A DNA stretch of 36,724 bases from JBJEXX01 sp051886215 (GTDB lineage: Bacteria; Bacillota_I; Bacilli_A; RF39; UBA660), in NCBI GenBank assembly GCA_051886215.1, contig JBJEXX010000080.1:1-36724 (forward strand), read 5' to 3'. Shown in pieces: positions 8,938 through 15,505 of this stretch. Numbering within the stretch: position 1 is the first letter of the stretch; each line of letters starts with the position of its first letter. Below the pieces are notes generated by a model, which worked only from the letters and a program-made list of their open reading frames with translations, did not search any database and was not told where the DNA came from. The position numbers were made by a program, and so were the translations under genes.

Positions 8938-9647
8938 AATTGTTAGTTTTGAATCACAAAATGAATATTGAATATAGCGTTTTGGATAATTATATAGATG
9001 AATTAAGTAATATAAAAAACAATAATATTAAATTAGTGGTTTGTCCTAGTGATATTTATTTGTTGAAGTTTAAAGAAAAAGGCTTTACTATTGGTGGACA
9101 AAATGTATCATTTGATAAAAAAGGCAATTATACTGGTGAAGTATCAGCTGAACAATTAAAATCAATAGGTGCAGATTATTGTATTGTAGGTCACTCTGAA
9201 AGACGAAAATATTTTGATGAAGACGATAATACTATAAATAGAAAAATAAAATTATTATTAGATAATGATATAGATCCAATTTTATGTGTAGGAGAGACTT
9301 TAGAACAAAAAAATTCAGGAGTGACAAAGCAAATAATTGTGGATCAAATCGCGAAAGCTTTAGACGGAGTAAGAAAAGATAAAATAGAAAATGTAATTAT
9401 TGCTTATGAACCTGTTTGGTCTATAGGTAGTGGTATGATTCCTACTATTGATGAACTTCAAAATATTATTTTATTTATAAAAGATTCTTTAAAAAAAGTT
9501 GATTGTAATATAAAGGTTTTATATGGAGGAAGTGTTAACGAAGAAAATATAAGTTATTTAAATAATATAGATAAATTAGATGGTTTTTTATTAGGTAGTG
9601 TTAGTTTAGATACAAAAAGAATGAGTAATTTGACATATAAGTTGTAA
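8934..9647 (+). CDS. tpiA: Triosephosphate isomerase, short
   Basis: Interconverts glyceraldehyde 3-phosphate and dihydroxyacetone phosphate. 237 aa, a little under the usual ~250. Catalytic parts are visible: N and K in LNHKMN (usual GNWKMN), His in IVGHSERRKYF, the catalytic Glu in AYEPVWSIGSG, then LYGGSVNEENI and DGFLLGSVSL (usual DGALVGGASL). The shortening is spread over loops. The ATG overlaps the preceding TGA stop by the ATGA arrangement, implying translational coupling. No clear terminator hairpin with a long T-run follows; the next 100 bases hold the spo0A control region. Confidence 0.95.
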   Translation: MKLLVLNHKMNIEYSVLDNYIDELSNIKNNNIKLVVCPSDIYLLKFKEKGFTIGGQNVSFDKKGNYTGEVSAEQLKSIGADYCIVGHSERRKYFDEDDNTINRKIKLLLDNDIDPILCVGETLEQKNSGVTKQIIVDQIAKALDGVRKDKIENVIIAYEPVWSIGSGMIPTIDELQNIILFIKDSLKKVDCNIKVLYGGSVNEENISYLNNIDKLDGFLLGSVSLDTKRMSNLTYKL

Positions 9648-9658
9648 AATAGTGTTAA

Positions 9659-9674
9659 TTCGACAAAACTTGTC
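9659..9674 (+). promoter_or_regulatory. Candidate Spo0A-binding site (0A box) upstream of spo0A
   Basis: TTCGACA (9659-9665) is the exact complement of the 0A-box consensus TGTCGAA. A second, weaker half, TTGTCAT (9670-9676), lies in the opposite orientation, making the dyad GACAA-AAC-TTGTC. It is 35-50 bases upstream of the -10, a position suited to autoregulation of spo0A. The dyad could alternatively be a weak tpiA hairpin. Confidence 0.6.
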
Positions 9675-9708
9675 ATTATTTACTCTTTTTTAATGTCTAA
9701 ATATATTA

Positions 9709-9714
9709 TATAAT
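9709..9714 (+). promoter_or_regulatory. -10 element of spo0A
   Basis: Consensus TATAAT 33 bases before the spo0A ATG. At the 17-base spacing the -35 position holds only TTTTTT, so the promoter probably needs help, which fits the adjacent 0A box. Confidence 0.55.
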
Positions 9715-9746
9715 GTAAGAGCGTGGTAGTAATGAAAGGAGAAAAT

Positions 9747-10517
9747 ATGAAAAATTCAACAAGATTACTTGTTATTGATGATAACAAGGAACTAGTAGTA
9801 ATGATCGAGAAGTATTTTAAAGATCACGCAGTAAATATGGAGGTCGTTTTAAAAGCTTATGATGGAGAGGAGGGTATCTCTTTAATTAAGAATAATAAAA
9901 ATGACTATGATGTAATATTATTAGATGTATTATTGCCTAAGAAGGATGGAATTAGACTTCTAGAAGAAATGAAAGAAGCAGGAATTGATAAAAAGGTAAT
10001 TGTTTTAGCTTCTTATAATACACCAGACTTGATGAGAAAGGCTTCAGAGTTTAATATCAATTACTTTATGCTAAAACCATTTGATATGAAAGATTTGGAA
10101 AACAGAGTAGCGGATTGCGTAAAAGGTAGAACAACTAATGTGGTGGATGAGGATAGAAATAGATTAGAAATTTCTATAACTAAAACTTTGCATGAGTTAG
10201 GAGTTCCATCTCATATTAAAGGTTATCAATATATAAGAGAGGGTATCGCGACAATATATGATCATCCTGAAGTTATTGGTGGAATAACTAAAGAGTTATA
10301 TCCAAAAATTGCTTCTAAGTTTTCCACTACTGTATCTCGTGTAGAAAGAGCAATTCGTCATGCGATTGAAGTTAGTTGGAATAGAGGAAATTGGGATCTT
10401 ATGGAAGAGATATTTGGCCATAGTGTAGATATAGATAAAGCAAAACCTACTAATAGTGAATTTATAGTAACTATTGCGGATAAGATGAAACTTGAATTTA
10501 AACAAACTTTAAGATAA
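9747..10517 (+). CDS. spo0A: Stage 0 sporulation protein A (response regulator)
   Basis: Master transcription regulator of entry to sporulation and related programmes in Bacillota. 256 aa. Receiver domain (1-120): acidic pair D11-D12, phosphoacceptor D60 in YDVILLDVLLPKKDG, conserved K110 in FMLKPFDM. DNA-binding domain (about 140-256): ELGVPSHIKGYQYIREGI, LYPKIASKFSTTVSRVERAI, RHAIEVSWNRGNWD, and KAKPTNSEFI, all close to the Spo0A signature. The start at 9747 has AAAGGAG (9735-9741) 5 bases upstream; the upstream in-frame ATG at 9723 has none. Odd point: the conserved receiver Thr/Ser is Ala88 (VIVLAS against the usual IMLTA). Monocistronic, with its own 0A box and terminator. Confidence 0.95.
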   Translation: MKNSTRLLVIDDNKELVVMIEKYFKDHAVNMEVVLKAYDGEEGISLIKNNKNDYDVILLDVLLPKKDGIRLLEEMKEAGIDKKVIVLASYNTPDLMRKASEFNINYFMLKPFDMKDLENRVADCVKGRTTNVVDEDRNRLEISITKTLHELGVPSHIKGYQYIREGIATIYDHPEVIGGITKELYPKIASKFSTTVSRVERAIRHAIEVSWNRGNWDLMEEIFGHSVDIDKAKPTNSEFIVTIADKMKLEFKQTLR

Positions 10518-10525
10518 ATTTGATT

Positions 10526-10556
10526 AACTAGATAAGTAATATTATCTAGTTTTTTT
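10526..10556 (+). terminator. Intrinsic terminator of spo0A
   Basis: Perfect 10-bp stem AACTAGATAA / TTATCTAGTT, loop GTAATA, then seven T. Confidence 0.9.
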
Positions 10557-10572
10557 AATAATTGTGTATTAT

Positions 10573-10601
10573 TTGACTTTTTTTTTAATATATTTTATAC
10601 T
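10573..10601 (+). promoter_or_regulatory. Sigma-A type promoter of the DUF4143 ATPase gene
   Basis: TTGACT, 17-base T/A-rich spacer, TATACT. Confidence 0.75.
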
Positions 10602-10634
10602 TTTATTAGAATAATAGTAAGGAGGAAGCAAATA

Positions 10635-11897
10635 ATGGAACGAAAAATAAATGATTTCTTGAAAAAATGGAAAAGAGACATTTCTAGGAAACCACTTTTA
10701 ATATATGGAAATAAACAAGTTGGTAAAACTTATAGTGTATTAGAATTCGGTCGAGAAAATTATAAAAATATTGTTTATTTTAATAGTGAAAATTATTTAG
10801 AATTAATTAAGATATTTAAAACAGAAACTACTTCAGATAAAATTATATTTAAATTATCTTTATTATCTGGAGAAAAGATAATGAAGAACGATACTTTACT
10901 TGTAATAGATAATGTTAATAATAATGATATAGTAAAAGGTATTAAGTTGTTTTCTCGTGAGAATCCAAATTATCATATTATTATGATTACTTCTTTAAAA
11001 GCTAATTTAGCTAGATTTAAAGGAGAGGAATTACAATTTAAACAAATGTTTCCTATGGATTTTGAAGAATACTTAATGGCAACTGATAATAAACAATTAA
11101 TTGAATTTATAAAAGAATCTTATAATACTGATAAACCAATGCCTTTTCATACTTTGGCTATGGATTTATATAATGAATATTTAATGATTGGTGGAATGCC
11201 AGAAGTAGTTAAAGCAAGTATTGATGGAGAAGATGAAATTATTATAAAGAGTATTCAAAGTAAAATAAGAGATACTTATTTTAAAGATTTCTGTAGGATG
11301 AAAAATTTAATTGATATCCCTAGAAATATTGAAGTTATGTATAGTGTTCCATATCAATTATTAAAAGATAATAAAAAATTTCAATATGGTTTAATAGGTC
11401 AAGGAAAAAGAAGTAAAGAATATGAATCTAGTATAGCGTATCTTTCTGTTAATAACTTATTTTATAAAGTACATAGAATTAGCGAAGCTAAACTTCCTCT
11501 TAGTTCTTGTAAAGATAAAGATAGTTTTAAATTGTATTATAATGATAATGGACTTTTATTTAATAGTTTAAATATTAGTAAAATAAGATTTTTAACAACA
11601 CAAAAATTGAAAGATTTACTTTATGAGAATGCAATTGCGATAACATTAAGTCAAAATTCTAATCCTTATTATTATCAATCTGAAGGAAAAGCTGAACTTA
11701 GTTTTGTAATTCAAAGTAGAACTGGTAGTATAATACCTATAGAGTTAGTGAATAGAAATTTATCAAAATCCAAATCTTTAGGTTTATTTATGAAAAAATA
11801 TGGTACTTTAGAAGCTATAAGAGTAACAGAAGATAATTTTAGCAAGAAAAAAAATATTAAATATATTCCTGTTTATGCGACTTTTTGTTTAAACTAA
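10635..11897 (+). CDS. AAA-family ATPase with DUF4143-type C-terminus
   Basis: 420 aa. N-terminal P-loop domain: Walker A GNKQVGKT (residues 26-33), Walker B TLLVIDNV (about 87-94), a sensor-like HIIMITSLKANLARFKG, then the family pattern QMFPMDFEEYLMA and YNEYLMIGGMPEVVKA. The C-terminal half resembles DUF4143, which has a restriction-endonuclease-like fold: YSSIAYL-type segment, KLYYNDNGLL, LYENAIAITL, and PIELVNRNLSKSKSLGLFMKKY, where canonical members have EVK. Function is unknown; such proteins are common, multi-copy and of accessory character in Firmicutes and Bacteroidota. It stands alone with its own promoter (10573-10601), an AAGGAGG ribosome site and a terminator. The Walker B second acid is Asn (IDN rather than IDE), so hydrolysis may be weak. 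Confidence 0.85.
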   Translation: MERKINDFLKKWKRDISRKPLLIYGNKQVGKTYSVLEFGRENYKNIVYFNSENYLELIKIFKTETTSDKIIFKLSLLSGEKIMKNDTLLVIDNVNNNDIVKGIKLFSRENPNYHIIMITSLKANLARFKGEELQFKQMFPMDFEEYLMATDNKQLIEFIKESYNTDKPMPFHTLAMDLYNEYLMIGGMPEVVKASIDGEDEIIIKSIQSKIRDTYFKDFCRMKNLIDIPRNIEVMYSVPYQLLKDNKKFQYGLIGQGKRSKEYESSIAYLSVNNLFYKVHRISEAKLPLSSCKDKDSFKLYYNDNGLLFNSLNISKIRFLTTQKLKDLLYENAIAITLSQNSNPYYYQSEGKAELSFVIQSRTGSIIPIELVNRNLSKSKSLGLFMKKYGTLEAIRVTEDNFSKKKNIKYIPVYATFCLN

Positions 11898-11911
11898 TAT
11901 TAATTTATGTT

Positions 11912-11935
11912 AAAGCTATTTTAGCTTTTTCTTTT
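11912..11935 (+). terminator. Intrinsic terminator of the ATPase gene
   Basis: AAAGCTA-TTT-TAGCTTT stem-loop followed by TTCTTTTT; it ends just before the polymerase promoter. Confidence 0.8.
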
Positions 11936-11937
11936 TA

Positions 11938-11966
11938 TTGACTAACACGAACATATGTTATATAAT
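11938..11966 (+). promoter_or_regulatory. Promoter of the Y-family polymerase gene
   Basis: TTGACT, 17-base spacer, TATAAT. The spacer carries the LexA box. The transcript start is predicted at about 11973, directly at the GGTGAT ribosome site (11973-11978), so the leader is only about 9 bases. Confidence 0.88.
11948..11959 (+). promoter_or_regulatory. LexA (SOS) box inside the polymerase promoter
   Basis: CGAACATATGTT, containing the perfect palindrome AACATATGTT, fits the Gram-positive LexA consensus CGAACRNRYGTTYC except for the last two bases. It lies between the -35 and -10, so LexA binding would block RNA polymerase. Confidence 0.85.
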
Positions 11967-11981
11967 TTTATTGGTGATATT

Positions 11982-13172
11982 ATGGATAAAAAAATTATTT
12001 TTCATATAGATGTTAATAATGCTTTTTTATCTTGGACGGCAGTTGATCTCTTAAATAAAGGTTATAAAAAAGATATTAGGAAAATACCTTCTATTATTGG
12101 TGGTGATGAAGAAAAACGTCATGGTATAGTGCTTGCCAAAAGTCCTGTTGCTAAAAAGTATGGAATAGTAACTGCGGAAACTATTTATAATGCTAAAAAG
12201 AAGTGTCCGTCTTTAGAGATATTTCCACCAGATTATGAAATGTATAGTCAAAAGAGTAGAGAACTTTTTGAATTTTTAGGAACTTTTACACCAGATATGA
12301 AACAGTTTTCTATAGATGAAGCTTTTTTGGATATGTCTAATATGGATTACATTTATAAAGATATAGTAGAGCTTGCTTATAATATAAAAGATGAAGTAAA
12401 GAAAAGATTTGGCTTTACTGTAAATATTGGAATTGGTAATAATAATTTGTGTGCCAAAATGGCAAGTGATTTTGAAAAACCAGATAAGGTTCATACGTTG
12501 TTTTCTTATGAAATAGAATCTAAGATGTGGCCTCTTCCAGTTAATGATTTATTGTTTGTTGGTAAAAATAGTGTGAAAAAGTTAAATGAGTTAGGAATTT
12601 TTACTATTGGTGAATTAGCTCATACAGAAGAAAAAGTTTTAAGACCACATTTTAAAAATATGTCTATAGATTTAATAAATAGAGCTAATGGAATAGAAAT
12701 AAGTAATATTAGAGATAAGGGGTCAGATAATAAAAGTATTAGTGTTTCTAGAACTTTGCCTAAGGATATTATTGATAAGAAAAAATTAAAGGAAATATTA
12801 TTAGAAGAAGCAGATGAAGTTGGTAGAGCACTTAGAAAACAAGGATGTTTTGCTAAGACAATTGCGGTAACTTTTCGTAATAGTAACTTTTTTGATTATT
12901 CTCATCAGGACACTTTAGATCAAGAAATAAATTCGACTATTGATATATATAATAACGCTGTAAGAATATTTGAAGTTGCTTGGAGACATGATTATATTAG
13001 AAATATAGGAATTCGCTTAGATAAATTAGGTGAAAAATCTTCTGTTCAGCTAGATTTGTTTTCTGGAGATAAAAAAGTAAAAGATAACAAAGTGCAAGAT
13101 GTATTAGATAAAATTAATGATAAATTTGGTGATACTTGTGTAACTATTGCTAGTTTAAAAAATAAAAAATAA
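11982..13172 (+). CDS. dinB: Y-family DNA polymerase (DinB/UmuC type, Pol IV-like)
   Basis: Translesion DNA polymerase of low fidelity. 396 aa from this start. Catalytic acids: D10 in FHIDVNNAF, and D112-E113 in FSIDEAFLDMS; F15 is at the steric-gate position. Finger/palm segments RHGIVLAKSPVAKKYGI and VNIGIGNNNLCAKMASDFEKP and a helix-hairpin-helix region (LFVGKNSVKKLNELGIFTIGELAH) are visible. The little-finger domain ends with QLDLF (residues 356-360), a sliding-clamp binding motif. An in-frame ATG at 11955 is inside the LexA box and promoter and cannot be the start; 11982 has GGTGAT 3 bases upstream. The DVNN start is slightly UmuC-like, so subfamily assignment (Pol IV or Pol V-type) is open. 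SOS control is indicated by the LexA box. Confidence 0.93.
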   Translation: MDKKIIFHIDVNNAFLSWTAVDLLNKGYKKDIRKIPSIIGGDEEKRHGIVLAKSPVAKKYGIVTAETIYNAKKKCPSLEIFPPDYEMYSQKSRELFEFLGTFTPDMKQFSIDEAFLDMSNMDYIYKDIVELAYNIKDEVKKRFGFTVNIGIGNNNLCAKMASDFEKPDKVHTLFSYEIESKMWPLPVNDLLFVGKNSVKKLNELGIFTIGELAHTEEKVLRPHFKNMSIDLINRANGIEISNIRDKGSDNKSISVSRTLPKDIIDKKKLKEILLEEADEVGRALRKQGCFAKTIAVTFRNSNFFDYSHQDTLDQEINSTIDIYNNAVRIFEVAWRHDYIRNIGIRLDKLGEKSSVQLDLFSGDKKVKDNKVQDVLDKINDKFGDTCVTIASLKNKK

Positions 13173-13188
13173 AAACTAGCTTTTTTTT
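13149..13188 (+). terminator. Intrinsic terminator overlapping the end of the polymerase gene
   Basis: GCTAGTTT / AAACTAGC (8 bp) followed by eight T. The 5' arm lies in codons of the polymerase gene and its TAA (13170-13172) is in the 16-base loop. Confidence 0.8.
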
Positions 13189-13196
13189 CACTTTTG

Positions 13197-13205
13197 TGGT
13201 ATAAT
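13197..13205 (+). promoter_or_regulatory. Extended -10 promoter of the helix-turn-helix-like gene
   Basis: TGG-TATAAT, 22 bases before the ATG at 13228. No good -35 is visible. Confidence 0.6.
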
Positions 13206-13227
13206 GTTAGCGATTGGGGGATTGGCT

Positions 13228-14235
13228 ATGGAAAATTTTAATATTATTTTAGATAATTTTAGTGAAGACGAATTATTTTGTTTAAATTCAAAAAATACAG
13301 ATAATTTGTTTTTGGATTTTTGTAAGGGATTTAGTATAAAAAAATTATCTATAAAATATAATTTGCCAATAGACGTTTTAAATAAAATATATAGAGATAA
13401 TTTGGTTTTTATAAATAAGAATAGAACAATAGATTATTTAGATGTAATTATAGATTATAATTCTGGAGTTTCTGTTAAAGAAATAGCGAATAATTTGAAC
13501 GTAAATGTTAGATTAATAGAGGACATAGTAAATAAGAATAATGTTAATGCCATTATTAATAAAAAACTTTCTAAGATAGTTAAACCTTTTAAGTTGGAAT
13601 CAAATAATAATTTATTTAAACTAATAAGTGATTTATATCAATGTGGAAGTTCAATTAGTTATATGGAAAAAAATTATGGGATATCTTCATCTGCTTCATA
13701 TTATGGTTCTTTAGAAGTTTCTTCATCTAATAAAATAACAAATAGTAAAGATTTGGCTATTTATCAGTATATTATAAGTGAGGCTTATGATAACTCTATT
13801 ATAAATAATGAAAATTTAAATATTCTTTTTAATATGTCAAAAGAAGAAGTTGATAATTTAAGGACAACTAGTAAAAGCTTTAATGATTTTGTAAATAATA
13901 AGCTATATCAAATATATTATACTCCTTCATTACTATATGGTATTAACTTTACTGATGATGATATAAAAGTTAAGGCAGAACAATTTATAAATAGAAGATA
14001 TGGAGAAGAAATAGTTTCTTTAAAGAAAAAGAATAGATTTAATCAAGTAAATATAGATAATTTAGAAAAAGCAAAAACAATGGCCCTAAGTACTGAAAGT
14101 ATACCAGAAAGAATAAAATATATAGAAGAAAGATATGACAAATTATTAGAAAAGTTGCAATCGTCAAATTCTAATGTTTTACAAAACATCAAACAAAAAG
14201 CAAAATTGTATTATGAAACTAAAAGTAGAATATAA
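13228..14235 (+). CDS. Unknown protein with repeated helix-turn-helix-like segments
   Basis: 335 aa; family not recognised. The N-terminal half holds what look like three degenerate HTH repeats of the form gly/ser-(V/I)-x-(E/K)-(I/L)-x(3)-(Y/L)-N-(L/V): FCKGFSIKKLSIKYNLPIDV (about residues 30-50), YNSGVSVKEIANNLNVNVRL (about 75-95) and YQCGSSISYMEKNYGIS (about 140-157). The C-terminal part is Lys/Glu-rich and probably coiled coil (about 265-335). No membrane segment or catalytic motif is seen. An upstream in-frame ATG (13204) lies in the -10 hexamer, so 13228, with GGGGGA 6 bases upstream, is used. Monocistronic, directly upstream of the S10 operon promoter. DNA binding is inference. Confidence 0.7.
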   Translation: MENFNIILDNFSEDELFCLNSKNTDNLFLDFCKGFSIKKLSIKYNLPIDVLNKIYRDNLVFINKNRTIDYLDVIIDYNSGVSVKEIANNLNVNVRLIEDIVNKNNVNAIINKKLSKIVKPFKLESNNNLFKLISDLYQCGSSISYMEKNYGISSSASYYGSLEVSSSNKITNSKDLAIYQYIISEAYDNSIINNENLNILFNMSKEEVDNLRTTSKSFNDFVNNKLYQIYYTPSLLYGINFTDDDIKVKAEQFINRRYGEEIVSLKKKNRFNQVNIDNLEKAKTMALSTESIPERIKYIEERYDKLLEKLQSSNSNVLQNIKQKAKLYYETKSRI

Positions 14236-14252
14236 TTAAATAAATATAATAA

Positions 14253-14301
14253 AAAGGTAAGATTTAATAAAAAAATGAAAAAAAAGCTTGCCTTTATTTT
14301 T
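14253..14301 (+). terminator. Probable terminator of the HTH-like gene
   Basis: AAAGGTAAG / CTTGCCTTT (9 bp, one G-U) separated by a 25-base A-rich loop and followed by ATTTTTA. Its 3' arm contains the -35 of the S10 operon promoter. Confidence 0.55.
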
Positions 14302-14316
14302 ATGTTATGTTAGAAT
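14288..14316 (+). promoter_or_regulatory. Promoter of the S10-spc-alpha operon
   Basis: TTGCCT, 17-base spacer, TAGAAT with an upstream TG (TGT-TAGAAT, extended -10). The predicted start is about 14323, so the whole structured leader is transcribed. No other promoter is evident before rplQ. Confidence 0.7.
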
Positions 14317-14322
14317 TATCTG

Positions 14323-14440
14323 TGTGTGACTGCTTAGATGTGCGAGGTTGCCGATACACCAGGTTAAGTTGGTGTAAAAGATATCGGGTTTTTGCGCGGA
14401 GCAAGTCTATACGAGATATAGACGAAGGGAGGACTTAACA
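14323..14440 (+). promoter_or_regulatory. Structured 5' leader of rpsJ, candidate ribosomal-protein autoregulatory RNA
   Basis: About 118 bases, unusually GC-rich for the window. Helices seen: P1 GACTGCT (14328-14334) with AGCAAGTC (14400-14407, one bulge); P2 CCGATA (14351-14356) with TATCGG (14382-14387), enclosing P3 CACCA (14357-14361) with TGGTG (14370-14374); P4 GTCTATA (14405-14411) with TATAGAC (14417-14423), a perfect hairpin just before GGGAGG (14427-14432). P1 and P4 share 14405-14407, and AAGTC (14403-14407) can also pair with GACTT (14432-14436) over the ribosome site, so the folds compete. Regulation by an operon-encoded ribosomal protein is inferred from position. Confidence 0.65.
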
Positions 14441-14749
14441 ATGTCAAATGAAAAGGTTCGTATCAAGTTAAAAGCTTACGATCATAGAATCCTTGATAAT
14501 GCAGCAGTAAGAATAGTTGAGACTGTTAAGAGATCAGGAGGAATAATTAGTGGACCAGTACCACTACCAACTGAAATTCAAAAGTATACTATTTTAAGAG
14601 CTGTTCACAAATACAAAGATTCACGTGAGCAATTTGAAATGCGTACACATAAGAGATTAATTGATATTAAAAATCCAAGTAAGGAAACAATGGATGCATT
14701 AAAGCATTTAGAAATTCCAAGTGGAGTAAGTATCGAAATTAAATTATAA
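14441..14749 (+). CDS. rpsJ: 30S ribosomal protein S10
   Basis: 102 aa, the family length; S10 sits in the head of the small subunit and, as NusE, also joins the antitermination complex. Motifs: VRIKLKAYDHRILD, SGPVPLPTEIQKYTILRAVHKYKDSREQFEMRTHKRLID (broken here by family-typical conserved PLPT and RTHKRLI), and GVSIEIKL at the end. Start supported by GGGAGG 8 bases upstream. First gene of the S10-spc-alpha operon behind the structured leader; tuf, often just upstream in Bacillota, is 13.5 kb away. Confidence 0.98.
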   Translation: MSNEKVRIKLKAYDHRILDNAAVRIVETVKRSGGIISGPVPLPTEIQKYTILRAVHKYKDSREQFEMRTHKRLIDIKNPSKETMDALKHLEIPSGVSIEIKL

Positions 14750-14761
14750 TAGGAGGAAAAT

Positions 14762-15505
14762 ATGAAAGGAATCTTAGGTACAAAAGTTGGAATGACTCAG
14801 GTTTTTGCTAAGAACGGAAAATTAATTCCTGTTACTGTTATATCAGTAGAACCTAATGTAGTTACTCAAATCAAAACTGTTGAAAAAGATGGTTATGATG
14901 CAATTCAATTAGGTGCTGTTACAGTAAAAGAAAAACATAGTAACAAACCAAAAAAAGGTCATACAGACAAAGCAAACACGGAGCCTAAGCGCTTCTTGAG
15001 AGAAATTAGGGGAGTAAACACAAGTGATTATACTTTAGGTCAAGTTATATCAGCTGACATATTCAAAGAAGGAGAAGTTGTTGATGTAACTGGAACTAGT
15101 AAAGGAAAAGGTTACCAAGGTGTAATCAAACGTTGGAATCAATCTCGTGGTCCTATGGGACATGGTTCTCAATACCATAGAGGAGTTGGTTCATTAGGTA
15201 CAATGTTACCAATGCACGTATTAAAAGGTAAGAAAATGCCTGGACATATGGGTGCAGAAACTACAACTGTTCAAAACTTAGAAATAGTTGCAGTTGATTT
15301 AGAAGAGAATGTTATTTTAGTTAAAGGTAATGTTCCAGGTCCAAAGAAATCTTTAGTTATCATCAAAACTTCAGTTAAAAAAGGAGAAAAAATTAATCCT
15401 GCAGAAGAATTAATTACTTATGTAGTTGAAACTCCTGTAGAAGAAACAGTAGAAACTACTGAAGAAGCTCCAGTTGAGACTGAGGAAAAAGTTGCTGAAG
15501 AATAA
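14762..15505 (+). CDS. rplC: 50S ribosomal protein L3 with acidic C-terminal extension
   Basis: L3 is an early-assembling protein near the peptidyl transferase centre. 247 aa against the usual ~209. The core is normal: MKGILGTKVGMTQVF, VDVTGTSKGKGYQGVIKRWN, GPMGHGSQYHRGVGSLGTM, GKKMPGHMGAETTTVQNL, and VKGNVPGPKKSLVII. After about residue 207 it carries a tail of about 40 residues rich in Glu, Thr and Val (ITYVVETPVEETVETTEEAP and on), strongly acidic and low-complexity, unlike the basic tails typical of ribosomal proteins. Ribosome site AGGAGG 5 bases upstream. Confidence 0.97.
   Translation: MKGILGTKVGMTQVFAKNGKLIPVTVISVEPNVVTQIKTVEKDGYDAIQLGAVTVKEKHSNKPKKGHTDKANTEPKRFLREIRGVNTSDYTLGQVISADIFKEGEVVDVTGTSKGKGYQGVIKRWNQSRGPMGHGSQYHRGVGSLGTMLPMHVLKGKKMPGHMGAETTTVQNLEIVAVDLEENVILVKGNVPGPKKSLVIIKTSVKKGEKINPAEELITYVVETPVEETVETTEEAPVETEEKVAEE

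Noticed and set aside
11955..11957. Upstream start of the polymerase gene at 11955
   Set aside because: It lies inside the LexA box and promoter spacer, upstream of the predicted transcript start.
14323..14440. tRNA gene in the GC-richer stretch before rpsJ
   Set aside because: No cloverleaf, no TTCRA arm and no acceptor-stem pairing; it fits a leader RNA better.
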